Origin: Lacticaseibacillus paracasei subsp. paracasei
GTDB taxonomy: Bacteria > Bacillota > Bacilli > Lactobacillales > Lactobacillaceae
DNA: 64,000 nucleotides
Direction: 5' to 3'
Assembly: GCF_000829035.1 (NCBI RefSeq)
Contig: NZ_AP012541.1
Location: forward strand, 2,170,001-2,234,000
The notes below the pieces were generated by a model that was given only the letters and a program-made list of their open reading frames with translations, had not been told where the DNA came from and searched no databases. Shown one piece after another: positions 27,915 to 36,396 of this stretch (the first letter of the stretch is position 1; every line of letters begins with the position of its first letter). A program made the translations under genes and the position numbers.

Positions 27915-28201
27915 CGTCATCACCTCACTTTTTAAGTGCATTAAATCCCTTTCATTTTATCATGCAAGCCGTCCATAACCTATACCATTATCGACAAAAC
28001 GTGCGTTTTTTATTTTAGCTTAGCGAATTCTTCATCCCGAACCAATTTAGTTATCAAAAAATAAATTTTCGCAAAAAATGTGCTTTTAGACGTTACAAAT
28101 TTTACTGATAGCATTGAGCGTTAAACCTACAGAACTTCTTTTGTTGATCCAAGATTATGTCCATTCACAACCAGGCTTTAGGCGGGATTGATAGAAACCT
28201 A

Positions 28202-29245
28202 TCAGTTGTAATTCAAAGCATAGTCTTCAGGGTCTTGATAATGCAGCGTCTTGGTGAACAAGACATGACTCGCATAGGCCAACGCAATCGGCAAGATAAA
28301 GAATAACAAGGTCAATTCAAGGACATTGCCAACTGTGACACTGCCCATAGCATCAAGCGCTGCCAAGGGACCGACTAAGCCAGAAAAACCAAAACCGCCA
28401 CTGGCCGGGGTGCCTTGAATGTTCAACGCCGCCCCAAAACCGCCTAGAATGCCAGCATTAATCGCCATCGGCAAAAAGAGCTTTGGCCGAGAAAGAATGT
28501 TAGCCATCTGCATTTTTGGCGAACCGAGGAAGTGAGCCAGCGACGTGCCAAAAGAGTTTGCCTTCCAGCCATAGGTCGCCAAGGCAAAACCTGCCCCCAC
28601 AATCCCGAGGTTAGCAGAACCCGCACCGATACCGGTCAACGAGATTGCCGTGGCAATACCGACCGTACTGATCGGGCTCACAATCAACACGGCGAAAATG
28701 ATCCCCATGAGCACACCCATCACGATTGGCTGCAAGGCCGTCACATCATGGACAACGACACCAATATACTTCGTGATGCTTGAAACCGGCCCAAGCGTTA
28801 ACATGCCAATCCCGCCGGCAATGACCAGCACCAGTGATGGAATGAGCAAAATCGTATAAGCTTTCAAGGCGTCACCAAGCAGCACTATCAACAAATAACC
28901 AATGGCTAAGGTGATCGCAAGGTTAATGACATCGCCAGTACCAGCAACCGTCAATCCTGTTTTAGTCAGATGGTAGTTGCCCGCCCCGACGATCGCAGCC
29001 AAAGCTAACGAACTGGTTTGAATCGGCGTAAATTTGGCCAACATGCCGACACAGACAGCCGACAGTGCCGGCAACAAAGTCATTGCAGCCCCTGTCATGT
29101 AGGTAACCATCGCCAATTGCGGAAACCTTGGCAGCAACAGTTTGACAATTGCGTTCAAAATAGCGCCGGGTACCAAGGCGACAATAATTCCCACGGATAA
29201 TCCGTTCAAAATGTTCATAGTAATGGTTTTAGCATCTTGTTTCAT
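28202..29245 (-). CDS. EIIC-like membrane transporter (PTS_EIIC_2 family)
   Basis: About 347 residues, ten or so hydrophobic segments rich in Gly/Ala/Leu. The Gly-rich blocks PISTVGIATAISLTGIGAGSANLGIVG and ASGGFGFSGLVGPLAALDAMG recall the PF13303-type EIIC proteins found without EIIA/EIIB partners. TTGGAGG precedes ATG 29245; the ORF extends to 29329 without support. It lies 16 bases after the D-hydroxyacid dehydrogenase and is likely the third gene of the aromatic aminotransferase operon. The substrate is unknown; a hydroxy- or keto-acid is a speculative possibility from context. Confidence 0.78.
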   Translation of the reverse strand: MKQDAKTITMNILNGLSVGIIVALVPGAILNAIVKLLLPRFPQLAMVTYMTGAAMTLLPALSAVCVGMLAKFTPIQTSSLALAAIVGAGNYHLTKTGLTVAGTGDVINLAITLAIGYLLIVLLGDALKAYTILLIPSLVLVIAGGIGMLTLGPVSSITKYIGVVVHDVTALQPIVMGVLMGIIFAVLIVSPISTVGIATAISLTGIGAGSANLGIVGAGFALATYGWKANSFGTSLAHFLGSPKMQMANILSRPKLFLPMAINAGILGGFGAALNIQGTPASGGFGFSGLVGPLAALDAMGSVTVGNVLELTLLFFILPIALAYASHVLFTKTLHYQDPEDYALNYN

Positions 29246-29261
29246 TGACTTGTCCTCCAAG

Positions 29262-30254
29262 TTAGTTGACTTGATGCGCTGACTTGCCGCCTTCAAGAAT
29301 GGTTTTAACATCGTCCAGTGAAATATCAATCATATTTTTGACCGCCGCATCCGTATAAAAACCGATATGTGGTGAAATTTCAACATTCGGCATAGCCTTC
29401 AAAGTTTCAAGTGCCTGATTATCAACGAGCGTTTGACTGCGGTCTTCTCCGAAAATACCGGCTTCGCCTTCAATCGTATCCAAGGCTGCTCCGGCAATCG
29501 TGTGATCATTAAGTGCTTTTATCAGCGCCTCCGTGTCGACAATCGGACCGCGTGCTGCATTGATCAGATAAGCGGTCGGTTTCATTTTACGTAACGCATC
29601 CGCATCAATGAGGTGGGTGGTCAAGCCGTCCAACGGTGTATGGACCGTCACGACATCAGATGTGGTGAGTAAGGTGTTTAGATCCACATAACTGACCGTA
29701 TCCGCCAATTCAGGCCGCTTCACTGGATCACTGACGATCACAGTCGCTCCCAATGCCCGAAAAATACGGGCCACAGCACTGCCGATTTTACCAGCACCAA
29801 TAATACCGACCGTCAAGTTATGAATTTCAGGTGCTTCAAGGCCGGCCCAACTATAATCATCCTTCGCTTCGCGGGCGCTTGCTTCCCCTAAATGCCGAAT
29901 CAACCGCATGACTTGGGCTAAAACCAGTTCGGAAACCGATCGTGGCGAATAGGCCGGTACATTGGTCACAACTAATCCGTTTGCAGTGGCGGCATCAAGG
30001 TTCACAATATCGTAACCGGTAATGCGCAATGTCAACTGTTTGATGCCAAATGCCTTCAGTTTTTGGTAAACCATTTCGTCAGGAATCGCACCATGCTGTT
30101 GAATCACGACACCGTCATACCCCTTGGCTAAATCAACGGTGTCCGGTCCAAATTCAACCGTGTTGGTATCAACTTGAATATCATTAGCAGCGACCCAAGC
30201 ATCAATCGCAGCCCGCTCATCAGGTCGGACGGTATACATTAGAATTTTTGTCAT
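29262..30254 (-). CDS. D-2-hydroxyacid dehydrogenase (D-LDH/D-HicDH family)
   Basis: 330 residues. The NAD motif GIIGAGKIGSAVARIF is at about 150; catalytic Arg lies in INAARGPIVD, Glu in the GEAG region and His in ISPHIGFYTDAAVKNM. VTNVPAYSPRSVSELVLAQVMRLIRHLG is the D-LDH-family signature. It would reduce 2-keto acids to D-2-hydroxy acids. Coupling to an aromatic aminotransferase suggests phenylpyruvate or hydroxyphenylpyruvate as substrate, giving phenyllactate-type products (inferred). GGAGG lies upstream of ATG 30254; the longer ORF has no ribosome binding site. Confidence 0.88.
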   Translation of the reverse strand: MTKILMYTVRPDERAAIDAWVAANDIQVDTNTVEFGPDTVDLAKGYDGVVIQQHGAIPDEMVYQKLKAFGIKQLTLRITGYDIVNLDAATANGLVVTNVPAYSPRSVSELVLAQVMRLIRHLGEASAREAKDDYSWAGLEAPEIHNLTVGIIGAGKIGSAVARIFRALGATVIVSDPVKRPELADTVSYVDLNTLLTTSDVVTVHTPLDGLTTHLIDADALRKMKPTAYLINAARGPIVDTEALIKALNDHTIAGAALDTIEGEAGIFGEDRSQTLVDNQALETLKAMPNVEISPHIGFYTDAAVKNMIDISLDDVKTILEGGKSAHQVN

Positions 30255-30297
30255 ATTTGCCTCCAGATTGTTAGCCCAGCATTTTTCAATCGGCTCA

Positions 30298-31461
30298 TTA
30301 ATGCGTTGCCATATACTTGGCGATGCGCTCGGCCGCCAACTTGAGATCCGCCATTGAAGCTGCATAAGAAATCCGCACGTACCCTTCACCGCCGGGGCCA
30401 AAACTAGCGCCAGGAATTACCGCAACCTTCGCCTCGCGCGCCAAAGCGTAGACGAACTTCCAACTATCATGCATTCGCTCCGGCAGCTTAGCAAAAATGT
30501 AGAAAGCCCCATCTGGATTCGGCACAGTCAACCCTGCGGCAGTTAAGGCTTTGATCAAGAAGTCACGGCGTTTCATATAAGCTTCCTTCATTGGCTGCGT
30601 GTCATCCATGCCGTTTTTCAAGGCTTCTTCAGCGGCGCGCTGCGCATTGGTGGTGACACTCGTGATCGTGAATTCACTTACTTTGCCAATCTGCTGAATC
30701 ACATCAGCTGGTCCTGCGGTGATTCCGACCCGCCAACCGGTCATGGCATGGGACTTTGAGACCCCATTCAATACAACCGCTTGATCAGGTAAAATTTCAC
30801 CCATCGAAACATGTTTGCCTGTATACGTCAGCTCGGAGTATATTTCATCGCTCAATACGAAGATTTCATATTGCTTGATCACCGCTGCCAAGGCTTCCAA
30901 ATCCGCGCGATCGTATGTCACACCTGTCGGATTCGTCGGATAGTTCAAAACAATGGCTTTTACCGTGTCTTTGTTTGCCTCAATTGCCTTCTGCAACTTC
31001 TCCGGTTTCAAAATGAAACCATCTTCTGACGTATCAATAAAAATCGGCTTGGCACCATTCAACAACACAATTGGAATATACAACGGAAAAATTGGCGTCG
31101 GGATAATGACGGTATCGCCTTTATTCAGCATTGCCGTCAAACTCGAATAGATGCCGCCTGTCGCGCCGGCAGTGATCAAAATTTGCCTTTCCGGGTCATA
31201 TTTGGTGTTGTATTTCGTCGCCAGATAATGGGTGGCAGCAGCCCGCAATCCTGGAAGTCCTTTGCTTTGCGTGTAATGACTCTCATTGTTTTCAATCGAT
31301 GCAATACCGGCCGCCTTCACATGTTCAGGTGTCGGAAAATCCGGCTCGCCAAGTGTCAGCTTGACAATACCTTCAATCCCGCTGATCGCAGCATTAAATT
31401 GCAAAATATCGCTGGGCTTGAGCTGCTTAACTTCCTGATTCATCCGATCAACTAATGCCAT
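30298..31461 (-). CDS. araT: Aromatic amino acid aminotransferase-like (class I, AraT family)
   Basis: 387 residues, PLP fold type I. The PLP Lys is in NGVSKSHAMTGWRVG; LNYPTNPTGVTY and SDEIYSEL are the conserved class I blocks. The N-terminal IVKLTLGEPDFPTPEHVKAAGI and IENNESHYTQSKGLPGLR are very close to lactococcal AraT as I remember it. It would transaminate Phe, Tyr and Trp with 2-oxoglutarate. Start ATG 31461 follows TTGGAGG. A leader peptide rich in aromatic residues and a terminator lie upstream (31614-31797), which supports an aromatic substrate. Confidence 0.87.
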   Translation of the reverse strand: MALVDRMNQEVKQLKPSDILQFNAAISGIEGIVKLTLGEPDFPTPEHVKAAGIASIENNESHYTQSKGLPGLRAAATHYLATKYNTKYDPERQILITAGATGGIYSSLTAMLNKGDTVIIPTPIFPLYIPIVLLNGAKPIFIDTSEDGFILKPEKLQKAIEANKDTVKAIVLNYPTNPTGVTYDRADLEALAAVIKQYEIFVLSDEIYSELTYTGKHVSMGEILPDQAVVLNGVSKSHAMTGWRVGITAGPADVIQQIGKVSEFTITSVTTNAQRAAEEALKNGMDDTQPMKEAYMKRRDFLIKALTAAGLTVPNPDGAFYIFAKLPERMHDSWKFVYALAREAKVAVIPGASFGPGGEGYVRISYAASMADLKLAAERIAKYMATH

Positions 31462-31613
31462 ATTATTTTCCTCCAATATTTTTCCTTATAGTTCTATCAT
31501 AACGTGTTTCATGGGGAAGACCTAGGCGTCCGAACTTTGCCGCCACGGTCAATTGTCCCCCTTCTCGAGACCATTTTGATTAGCGAGTCACTCGTTCTGC
31601 TGCTTGAAATCAA

Positions 31614-31646
31614 ACAAAACCCCACAGTCACAAGCCGACTGTGGGG
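31614..31646 (-). terminator. Attenuator terminator upstream of araT
   Basis: Minus strand: CCCCACAGTC, 7-base loop, GACTGTGGGG, then TTTTG. It stands between the leader peptide and araT, 150 bases before the araT start. Its 5' arm can also pair with an upstream segment (31679-31697). Confidence 0.85.
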
Positions 31647-31678
31647 TAAGATAATGGGAATGATTCTCCTGATCTCAG

Positions 31679-31740
31679 CCACACAGTCAATTGCTTGATC
31701 TGTGTGACCGCTCACTCAAAGGTAACTGGTCTCACAGATC
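31679..31740 (-). promoter_or_regulatory. Competing antiterminator and leader hairpins
   Basis: On the minus strand five segments can pair alternately. Segment 1 GATCTGTGAGACC (contains the leader stop codon) pairs with segment 2 GGTCACACAGATC (31697-31740, 12 of 13). Segment 2 can instead pair with segment 3 (CACACAG with CTGTGTG). Segment 3 CAAGCAATTGACTGTGTGG (31679-31697) pairs with segment 4, the terminator 5' arm CCCCACAGTCGGCTTG, by 5 plus 9 of 10 pairs. Segment 4 otherwise forms the terminator. Pairings were read by eye, not folded. Confidence 0.65.
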
Positions 31741-31797
31741 GTGTCTGAAAAACCAGAAATAAAAGGATTGTTCGCTTTGAGTCAGCTTGTTGATCAT
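31732..31797 (-). CDS. Aromatic leader peptide of the araT operon
   Basis: A 21-codon ORF too short for usual gene finding. It starts at ATG with TTAGGAGG 7 bases upstream, begins MINKLTQSEQ and contains SFYFWFF, that is six Phe/Tyr/Trp codons (TTT TAT TTC TGG TTT TTC) out of seven, then RHDL and TGA. The stop lies inside the 5' arm of the first hairpin. This is the arrangement of classical amino-acid attenuators such as the pheA and trp leaders. Stalling under aromatic starvation would leave segment 1 free. Confidence 0.75.
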   Translation of the reverse strand: MINKLTQSEQSFYFWFFRHDL

Positions 31798-31829
31798 TAT
31801 GAGAACCTCCTAAGAATTAGATTAGTTAC

Positions 31830-31858
31830 AGGTTACTGGGTTGTGAAGCATTTGTCAA
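31830..31858 (-). promoter_or_regulatory. Promoter of the araT leader
   Basis: TTGACA (31853-31858), 17-base spacer, TAACCT (31830-31835). The -35 is perfect and the -10 weak. It lies about 30 bases before the leader Shine-Dalgarno. Confidence 0.6.
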
Positions 31859-32004
31859 ATGATTTATAAATCTGCTTACTTTAGAAACTGATGCTACAAG
31901 TTATTTGAATAAACTTTTCCCCGCTTTTTTGTTAAAAACAGCCACCAAATAACAGCTATGGCCAGAAGCTTATAAAGAGGTCAAAACTACCTAAAAAAAT
32001 GTTT

Positions 32005-32139
32005 TTAATGAAGTTTCGGCGTTTCTGTTTTGGGGGGGATGTCCCGCCGTGTTTGTTTTCGATAATCAAGTACAGCAATGACAAGATTACTAGCGATTAA
32101 AATCCCTAGGAGTACAAAGAATACTAAATACTCAATCAT
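32005..32139 (-). CDS. Small hydrophobic peptide, toxin- or holin-like
   Basis: 44 codons: one TM helix (IEYLVFFVLLGILIASNLVIAVL) followed by a charged tail (DYRKQTRRDIPPKTETPKLH). GGGGGTGACT lies directly before the ATG. Size and layout resemble type I toxin or holin-like peptides, but no family is recognised and no antisense antitoxin was proven. It lies 100 bases downstream of the 106-aa immunity-like gene on the same strand. A membrane stress peptide is an alternative reading. Confidence 0.5.
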   Translation of the reverse strand: MIEYLVFFVLLGILIASNLVIAVLDYRKQTRRDIPPKTETPKLH

Positions 32140-32241
32140 AGTCACCCCCACAAAATCATAAAGTTTAAATAGCATGCGTTGCTGCGGCTTCTTTTACCAA
32201 TCCAAGGTGTTAAGTGCTTAACGCGACGATGGGAGCTTCCT

Positions 32242-32562
32242 TTAAAAAGGAATGATTCTAGACAATGCTAGGCCGGGCTGGAACCTTCTTTCAATATCTA
32301 GTGCCTTACTTTCCATATCAAGAAGAACAGTCTGTTGCTCTAATGTGAGTTGATAGTGATGTTCACGCATCTCATCTCTAATAAAGTAGCCGATCGATCG
32401 CACTTGCAGACCAATGTTCATCCCTTGTGTTCGTTTACTTGCTAGTTTATCAATTGCCTGTTTTATTTTTAAGACAATCGTTTGGGCGGTGACATCTGTT
32501 TGTTTTCCGAAAAGATGTTGTAGTTCTAACATCTTAACCATGATTGCTTGCTTTTCATCCAT
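32242..32562 (-). CDS. Small helical protein, possible class II bacteriocin immunity protein
   Basis: 106 residues, cytoplasmic, no TM, predicted all-helical with alternating charged and Leu/Ile positions. The length, the four-helix look and the C-terminal third (YQLTLEQQTVLLDMESKALDIERRF) resemble the enterocin A/pediocin immunity family, but no motif is decisive. GGAG precedes the ATG. It lies 4.6 kb from the bacteriocin precursor at 37158, which is a different class of peptide, so if an immunity protein it may guard against other strains' pediocin-like bacteriocins. Confidence 0.5.
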   Translation of the reverse strand: MDEKQAIMVKMLELQHLFGKQTDVTAQTIVLKIKQAIDKLASKRTQGMNIGLQVRSIGYFIRDEMREHHYQLTLEQQTVLLDMESKALDIERRFQPGLALSRIIPF

Positions 32563-32892
32563 TCAGAATCGCTCCTTCATTCGGGCAACGAGTTGTTAAA
32601 TCTTAACGATATACAAAATTTGCCTTTTAATTGCTTGCCGTCTTATTATCGCAGTATCCCTTCCAACATCTGCCAACTGCCAATTTTGGTTATCTTATCC
32701 AAAATATACGCCTGAGGAACAGTTCGGGATTCATTTAAATTTAAACGTCGGTATTTTCAGGTTTTTCGTCGTTCTTTCCTTTAATTCGTATAAGGACACC
32801 ACGGAAAATGCAGTTTTGCCAAACGACAACAACCAACACTGACCCTTCAGAATAGGCTACAATGACCTTAATTAAGAGAGGAGCATTTAGTC

Positions 32893-33597
32893 ATGAATTA
32901 TTCAATCACACCTAACAGCACCTTCCCGGTTGTCAACATCACAATGGGCCAAGATGAAACGATTCAAATTGAATCCGGGTCCATGATTTATCACAATGGC
33001 TTGGTCGAACTCAGCGGTCATATGAATAGTAATGGTAAGAAAGGGCTTGGCGGTATTATGAGTGCTATCGGCCGCTCAGTCACTAGCGGCGAACGTTTTT
33101 TCATCACAACCGCCACTGGCACTGCCCCAGATGCTGAATTGGCCATCGCCCCCGGTAATCCCGGCGTTATTAAAGAGTTAACCCTTGATGACACCCATCA
33201 ATATCGTTTGAACACGGGTGCTTTTCTGGCCATGGACACCAGCGCCAGCTATCACATGGTGAGTCAAAAAGTCAGCGGTGCTTTGTTTGGTGGGACTGGC
33301 GGGTTCTTCATTATGGAAACTGCCGGAACTGGGACAATGCTCGTCTCTGCTTATGGAGACATCATTCCGATCACCTTAGATGGCAGTCATGAATATGTGA
33401 TTGATAACAGTCATGTCGTTGCATGGGACAGCAAGCTAAATTACAACATTCAACCTGCCAGCGGTATCATTGGCTTCACAACTGGTGAAGGGTTGGTCAA
33501 CCGCTTTAGTGGCTCTGGTACTGTGTATATTCAAACGCGGAACATTGAAGCTTTGGCAAATCTGGTTCAGCCATTTTTGCCAAGTAGCAAAGACTGA
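32893..33597 (+). CDS. AIM24/TIGR00266-family protein
   Basis: 234 residues of the AIM24 beta-sandwich family: repeated Gly-rich strands such as IQIESGSMIYHNGLVELSG, RFFITTATGTAPDAELAIAPG and GTGTMLVSAYGDIIPI. Homologues are widespread in bacteria, of unknown biochemical function. GAGAGGAG precedes the ATG. A TACAAT -10-like box lies upstream. It appears monocistronic. Confidence 0.88.
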   Translation: MNYSITPNSTFPVVNITMGQDETIQIESGSMIYHNGLVELSGHMNSNGKKGLGGIMSAIGRSVTSGERFFITTATGTAPDAELAIAPGNPGVIKELTLDDTHQYRLNTGAFLAMDTSASYHMVSQKVSGALFGGTGGFFIMETAGTGTMLVSAYGDIIPITLDGSHEYVIDNSHVVAWDSKLNYNIQPASGIIGFTTGEGLVNRFSGSGTVYIQTRNIEALANLVQPFLPSSKD

Positions 33598-33630
33598 TTG
33601 AATTGCCCTGATTTAAGGAAAGCCAATGCA

Positions 33631-33666
33631 CATCAAAAACCCGTCAATTTTTGGCGGGTTTTTGAT
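33631..33666. terminator. Terminator after AIM24 gene
   Basis: CATCAAAAACCCGTCAA / TTGGCGGGTTTTTGATG near-perfect hairpin with a T-run, 34 bases after the stop. Confidence 0.93.
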
Positions 33667-33749
33667 GTATGCAAGGAATATCAAGCAAAAATTGACGACA
33701 CTCGTGTCTTGTTTGCCGAAAATACATGATTTGACTGTCTACATCTAAA

Positions 33750-34133
33750 TTAGGCAAATTCTTGGCCATTCGGTAGCATTTTCCGAATACCGCCAGCAGG
33801 GTTAGGATCATCCCCACGGTATCGCGGGATCAAATGCAGGTGGCAATGCATCACTGTTTGACCGCCATACAGGCCGACATTAGCGCCAACATTATAACCA
33901 TCAGGATGATATTGCTGGTCAATCAACGTTTTGCCTGCATGAATGAGACGATTGATGGCTAACAGCTCCTCCTCGCTTAGGTCGAAGAAGTTGCTTCGAT
34001 GCGTCCGCGGAATCACAAGCAAGTGACCCTGGCTCACAGGATGAATATCCCAAAAGGCCACTGCGAGATCATTTTCAAGAACGATACTGGTTTGGGGAAG
34101 ATGGCAAAAGATACAGTCGGCTTGTGGCATCAT
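33750..34133 (-). CDS. HIT-family nucleotide hydrolase
   Basis: 127 residues. The histidine triad is HCHLHLIPR near residue 105, with the N-terminal CIFCHL zinc-type pair. Hint-branch members hydrolyse purine nucleoside phosphoramidates or dinucleotides. ATGATG start with AAGGAAATC upstream. Nearest neighbour on the same strand is asnB, separated by a terminator. Confidence 0.9.
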   Translation of the reverse strand: MMPQADCIFCHLPQTSIVLENDLAVAFWDIHPVSQGHLLVIPRTHRSNFFDLSEEELLAINRLIHAGKTLIDQQYHPDGYNVGANVGLYGGQTVMHCHLHLIPRYRGDDPNPAGGIRKMLPNGQEFA

Positions 34134-34164
34134 GATTTCCTTTCTAATTAAGTCTTAAATCAAA

Positions 34165-34218
34165 AATAAGCACAAGGCGCTTGCAGATCTGAACTGCTGC
34201 ATTTGCCTTGTGCTTATT
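34165..34218 (-). terminator. Terminator of asnB
   Basis: AATAAGCACAAGGCG / TGCCTTGTGCTTATT long stem just after the asnB stop. Confidence 0.9.
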
Positions 34219-34233
34219 ATTCAATACGATGGA

Positions 34234-36138
34234 TTATGCTTCAAGTTTCTCTTTACTTGAATCTGCAATATAATGCGGCACTTCATCATCGATGAAATAG
34301 ACCTTGTACCAAACAAGGAAGGTGTAAATCGTCCAAACTTTCCGACGATCATCGCTTTCCTGCCGATACGTACGATCCAAGATATCGAGAATGGCATCCT
34401 GATCGAAGAATTCCTTGACCCAGTCTTGTTCAAACATTTTGCGGACCGTCTTGTAGAACGGTTCGTCTTCCAACCACTGCTTGACCGGCACTGGGAAACC
34501 GAGCTTTTCACGACTCGCCCATTCTTCCGGTAAGTGACGGTTAGCAGCTTCACGCAATGCATACTTCGAGTTGTGCGAATTGATCAGATACTTGGTTGGG
34601 ATACCAGCCGCGACCTTAGCCACTTCCTTATCAAGGAACGGTACCCGCAATTCCATCGAGTTGGCCATCGACAACTTGTCAGCTTTCAAAAGAATATCTT
34701 TTGGCATGAACTGGTGGATGTCGAGATACTGCATCTTCTTAACTTCATCATCGTAATGACGTACCTTTTTGTACGAAGCGGTCACGATGTCACGAACACT
34801 CTCACTTTGCCGAAATTCCGGTTGTAAGATCTTGTCAGCCTGGCCCTCATGAAAAACCAGTGCTTCGCCGATGAAGAATTCTTCGGCAGGGGCTGTTGAT
34901 TCATAAAGATGCAAGCGGCCATGGAAATTCGGCATCTTTTTCAGGCCATGGGCGATCGTATACTTAACACCTTTTGGCAACTTGCGTAAACCGTCCGCAA
35001 AGACTCGAATGGCGTGGCTGCGCGTATGGAAGCCATAGTTCGCATAACCAGCAAAGAGTTCATCAGCACCTTCCCCAGACAAAATAACGGTCACGTCTTT
35101 GTGTGCCAGTTTCGTTAGGAAGTATAGCGGTACACAGGAAGGATTGGAATCCGGTTCATCCAAATGATATTGAATCAACGGGAAGTTATCTAACGCTTCT
35201 TTTTCAGTAACAATATCACTAGTGTTATCCAAACCGAGTTTGTCACTGAGTTCCTTAGCGGCAACGCCTTCGTGATACTTTTTGTTGTCAAAACCAATTG
35301 AGAAGGTATGCTCTGGCCGCAACAAGGCGGTGATATAAGAGGAATCGACCCCTGATGAAAGTAAAGACCCGACTTCGACATCGGAAATCCGGTGAGCATC
35401 AACTGACTCAGAAACACTCTTGTCAATAGCTGCAACAGTATCTTCAAAGCTCAAATTGTTCGCCTTGAAATCCATGTCCCAATACTTCTTAATGGTTAAC
35501 TTGTTATCCTTCAAGGTAAAATAGTGCCCTTCAGGAATCCGGTAAACCCCTTTAAAGAAAGTCTCATCCAAAGCCGAATATTGGAAAGTCAAATAAGGCT
35601 TCAGTGCTTCCTTGTTCAATTGTTTCTTAAACTTAGGATGCTTCAAAAATGCTTTGATTTCACTACCCACAATAAAGGTATCGCCATCGTGATAGTAATA
35701 CATTGGCTTGATTCCAAAGAAATCACGCGCGCCAAACATTTCCTTCTTATTGTCATCCCAGATAAGGAAGACGAACATCCCGCGAATCTTCTTGAGAAGT
35801 TCGTCCATCCCATATTCCTCATAACCGTGAAGTAGAACCTCGGTATCGGAATGGGTCTTGAACACATGACCAGCAGCAATCAAATCCTTGCGAATGCTCT
35901 GGAAGTTATAAATTTCCCCATTAAAGATGATCGCAACTGTGCCATCCTCATTCAGGATCGGCTGCGAACCACCTTTTAAGTCAATGATCGACAACCGGCG
36001 GAATCCGAGGGCAACGTTATCATTGATATATTCGCCGCTGGAATTGGGACCCCGGTGTTTGATCATGTCCATCATGTTATTAATAACTGGCTTTTTATTT
36101 AAAATTGTCTTGTCCGCAAACGCGATGATTCCGCACAT
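34234..36138 (-). CDS. asnB: Asparagine synthase (glutamine-hydrolysing)
   Basis: 634 residues. The N-terminal class II amidotransferase starts MCGIIAFADK with catalytic Cys2, and has HRGPNSSGEY and FNGEIYNF. The synthetase domain carries the PP-loop SSGVDSSYITALL and LSGEGADELFAGY. It makes asparagine from aspartate, glutamine and ATP; related AsnB1 proteins amidate the D-Asp bridge or mDAP, so a cell-wall role cannot be excluded. A TTGACT-16-TATACT promoter precedes it; I saw no T-box. Confidence 0.93.
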   Translation of the reverse strand: MCGIIAFADKTILNKKPVINNMMDMIKHRGPNSSGEYINDNVALGFRRLSIIDLKGGSQPILNEDGTVAIIFNGEIYNFQSIRKDLIAAGHVFKTHSDTEVLLHGYEEYGMDELLKKIRGMFVFLIWDDNKKEMFGARDFFGIKPMYYYHDGDTFIVGSEIKAFLKHPKFKKQLNKEALKPYLTFQYSALDETFFKGVYRIPEGHYFTLKDNKLTIKKYWDMDFKANNLSFEDTVAAIDKSVSESVDAHRISDVEVGSLLSSGVDSSYITALLRPEHTFSIGFDNKKYHEGVAAKELSDKLGLDNTSDIVTEKEALDNFPLIQYHLDEPDSNPSCVPLYFLTKLAHKDVTVILSGEGADELFAGYANYGFHTRSHAIRVFADGLRKLPKGVKYTIAHGLKKMPNFHGRLHLYESTAPAEEFFIGEALVFHEGQADKILQPEFRQSESVRDIVTASYKKVRHYDDEVKKMQYLDIHQFMPKDILLKADKLSMANSMELRVPFLDKEVAKVAAGIPTKYLINSHNSKYALREAANRHLPEEWASREKLGFPVPVKQWLEDEPFYKTVRKMFEQDWVKEFFDQDAILDILDRTYRQESDDRRKVWTIYTFLVWYKVYFIDDEVPHYIADSSKEKLEA

Positions 36139-36182
36139 ACAGTTAACCCCTTTTCGCGTGAATGACGATCATTACTTGTTTC

Positions 36183-36210
36183 AGTATAAAGATTTAGCGT
36201 CGCAAGTCAA
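36183..36210 (-). promoter_or_regulatory. Promoter of asnB
   Basis: TTGACT (36205-36210), 16-base spacer, TATACT (36183-36188) on the minus strand, about 45 bases before the ATG. Confidence 0.75.
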
Positions 36211-36334
36211 TTCAAGAGCGTGAGCAGAATGTTTCTGCGCCAGTTCGCTCTCTTCGGGAGAACAGTCGGAATACGAGGCACGATAACTAGCAACACAGAA
36301 GTTTTTTAAAGGTAAGCGAACGAATTTGAGTTCC

Positions 36335-36396
36335 ACTTAAAACGACTTCGATATTCCTTATGCTATAAGGAGTACCGAAGTCGCTGTCTTTTAAGT
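36335..36396. other. Long perfect-type hairpin in gene-poor region
   Basis: ACTTAAAA and CGACTTCG plus TCCTTAT pair with ATAAGGA, CGAAGTCG and TTTTAAGT around a GCT loop. It could be a bidirectional terminator or a remnant of a mobile element. Further dyads lie at 36656-36704 (CCAAACAGC / GCTGTTTGG) and 36729-36753 (GAACAATTAG / CTAATTGTTC). The rest of 36211-37157 holds no gene that I can support; only short, motif-free ORFs are open. Confidence 0.45.

Noticed and set aside
36139..36240. T-box leader for asnB
   Set aside because: asnB often has a T-box in related bacteria, but here a standard promoter lies 45 bases from the start codon with no room for one.
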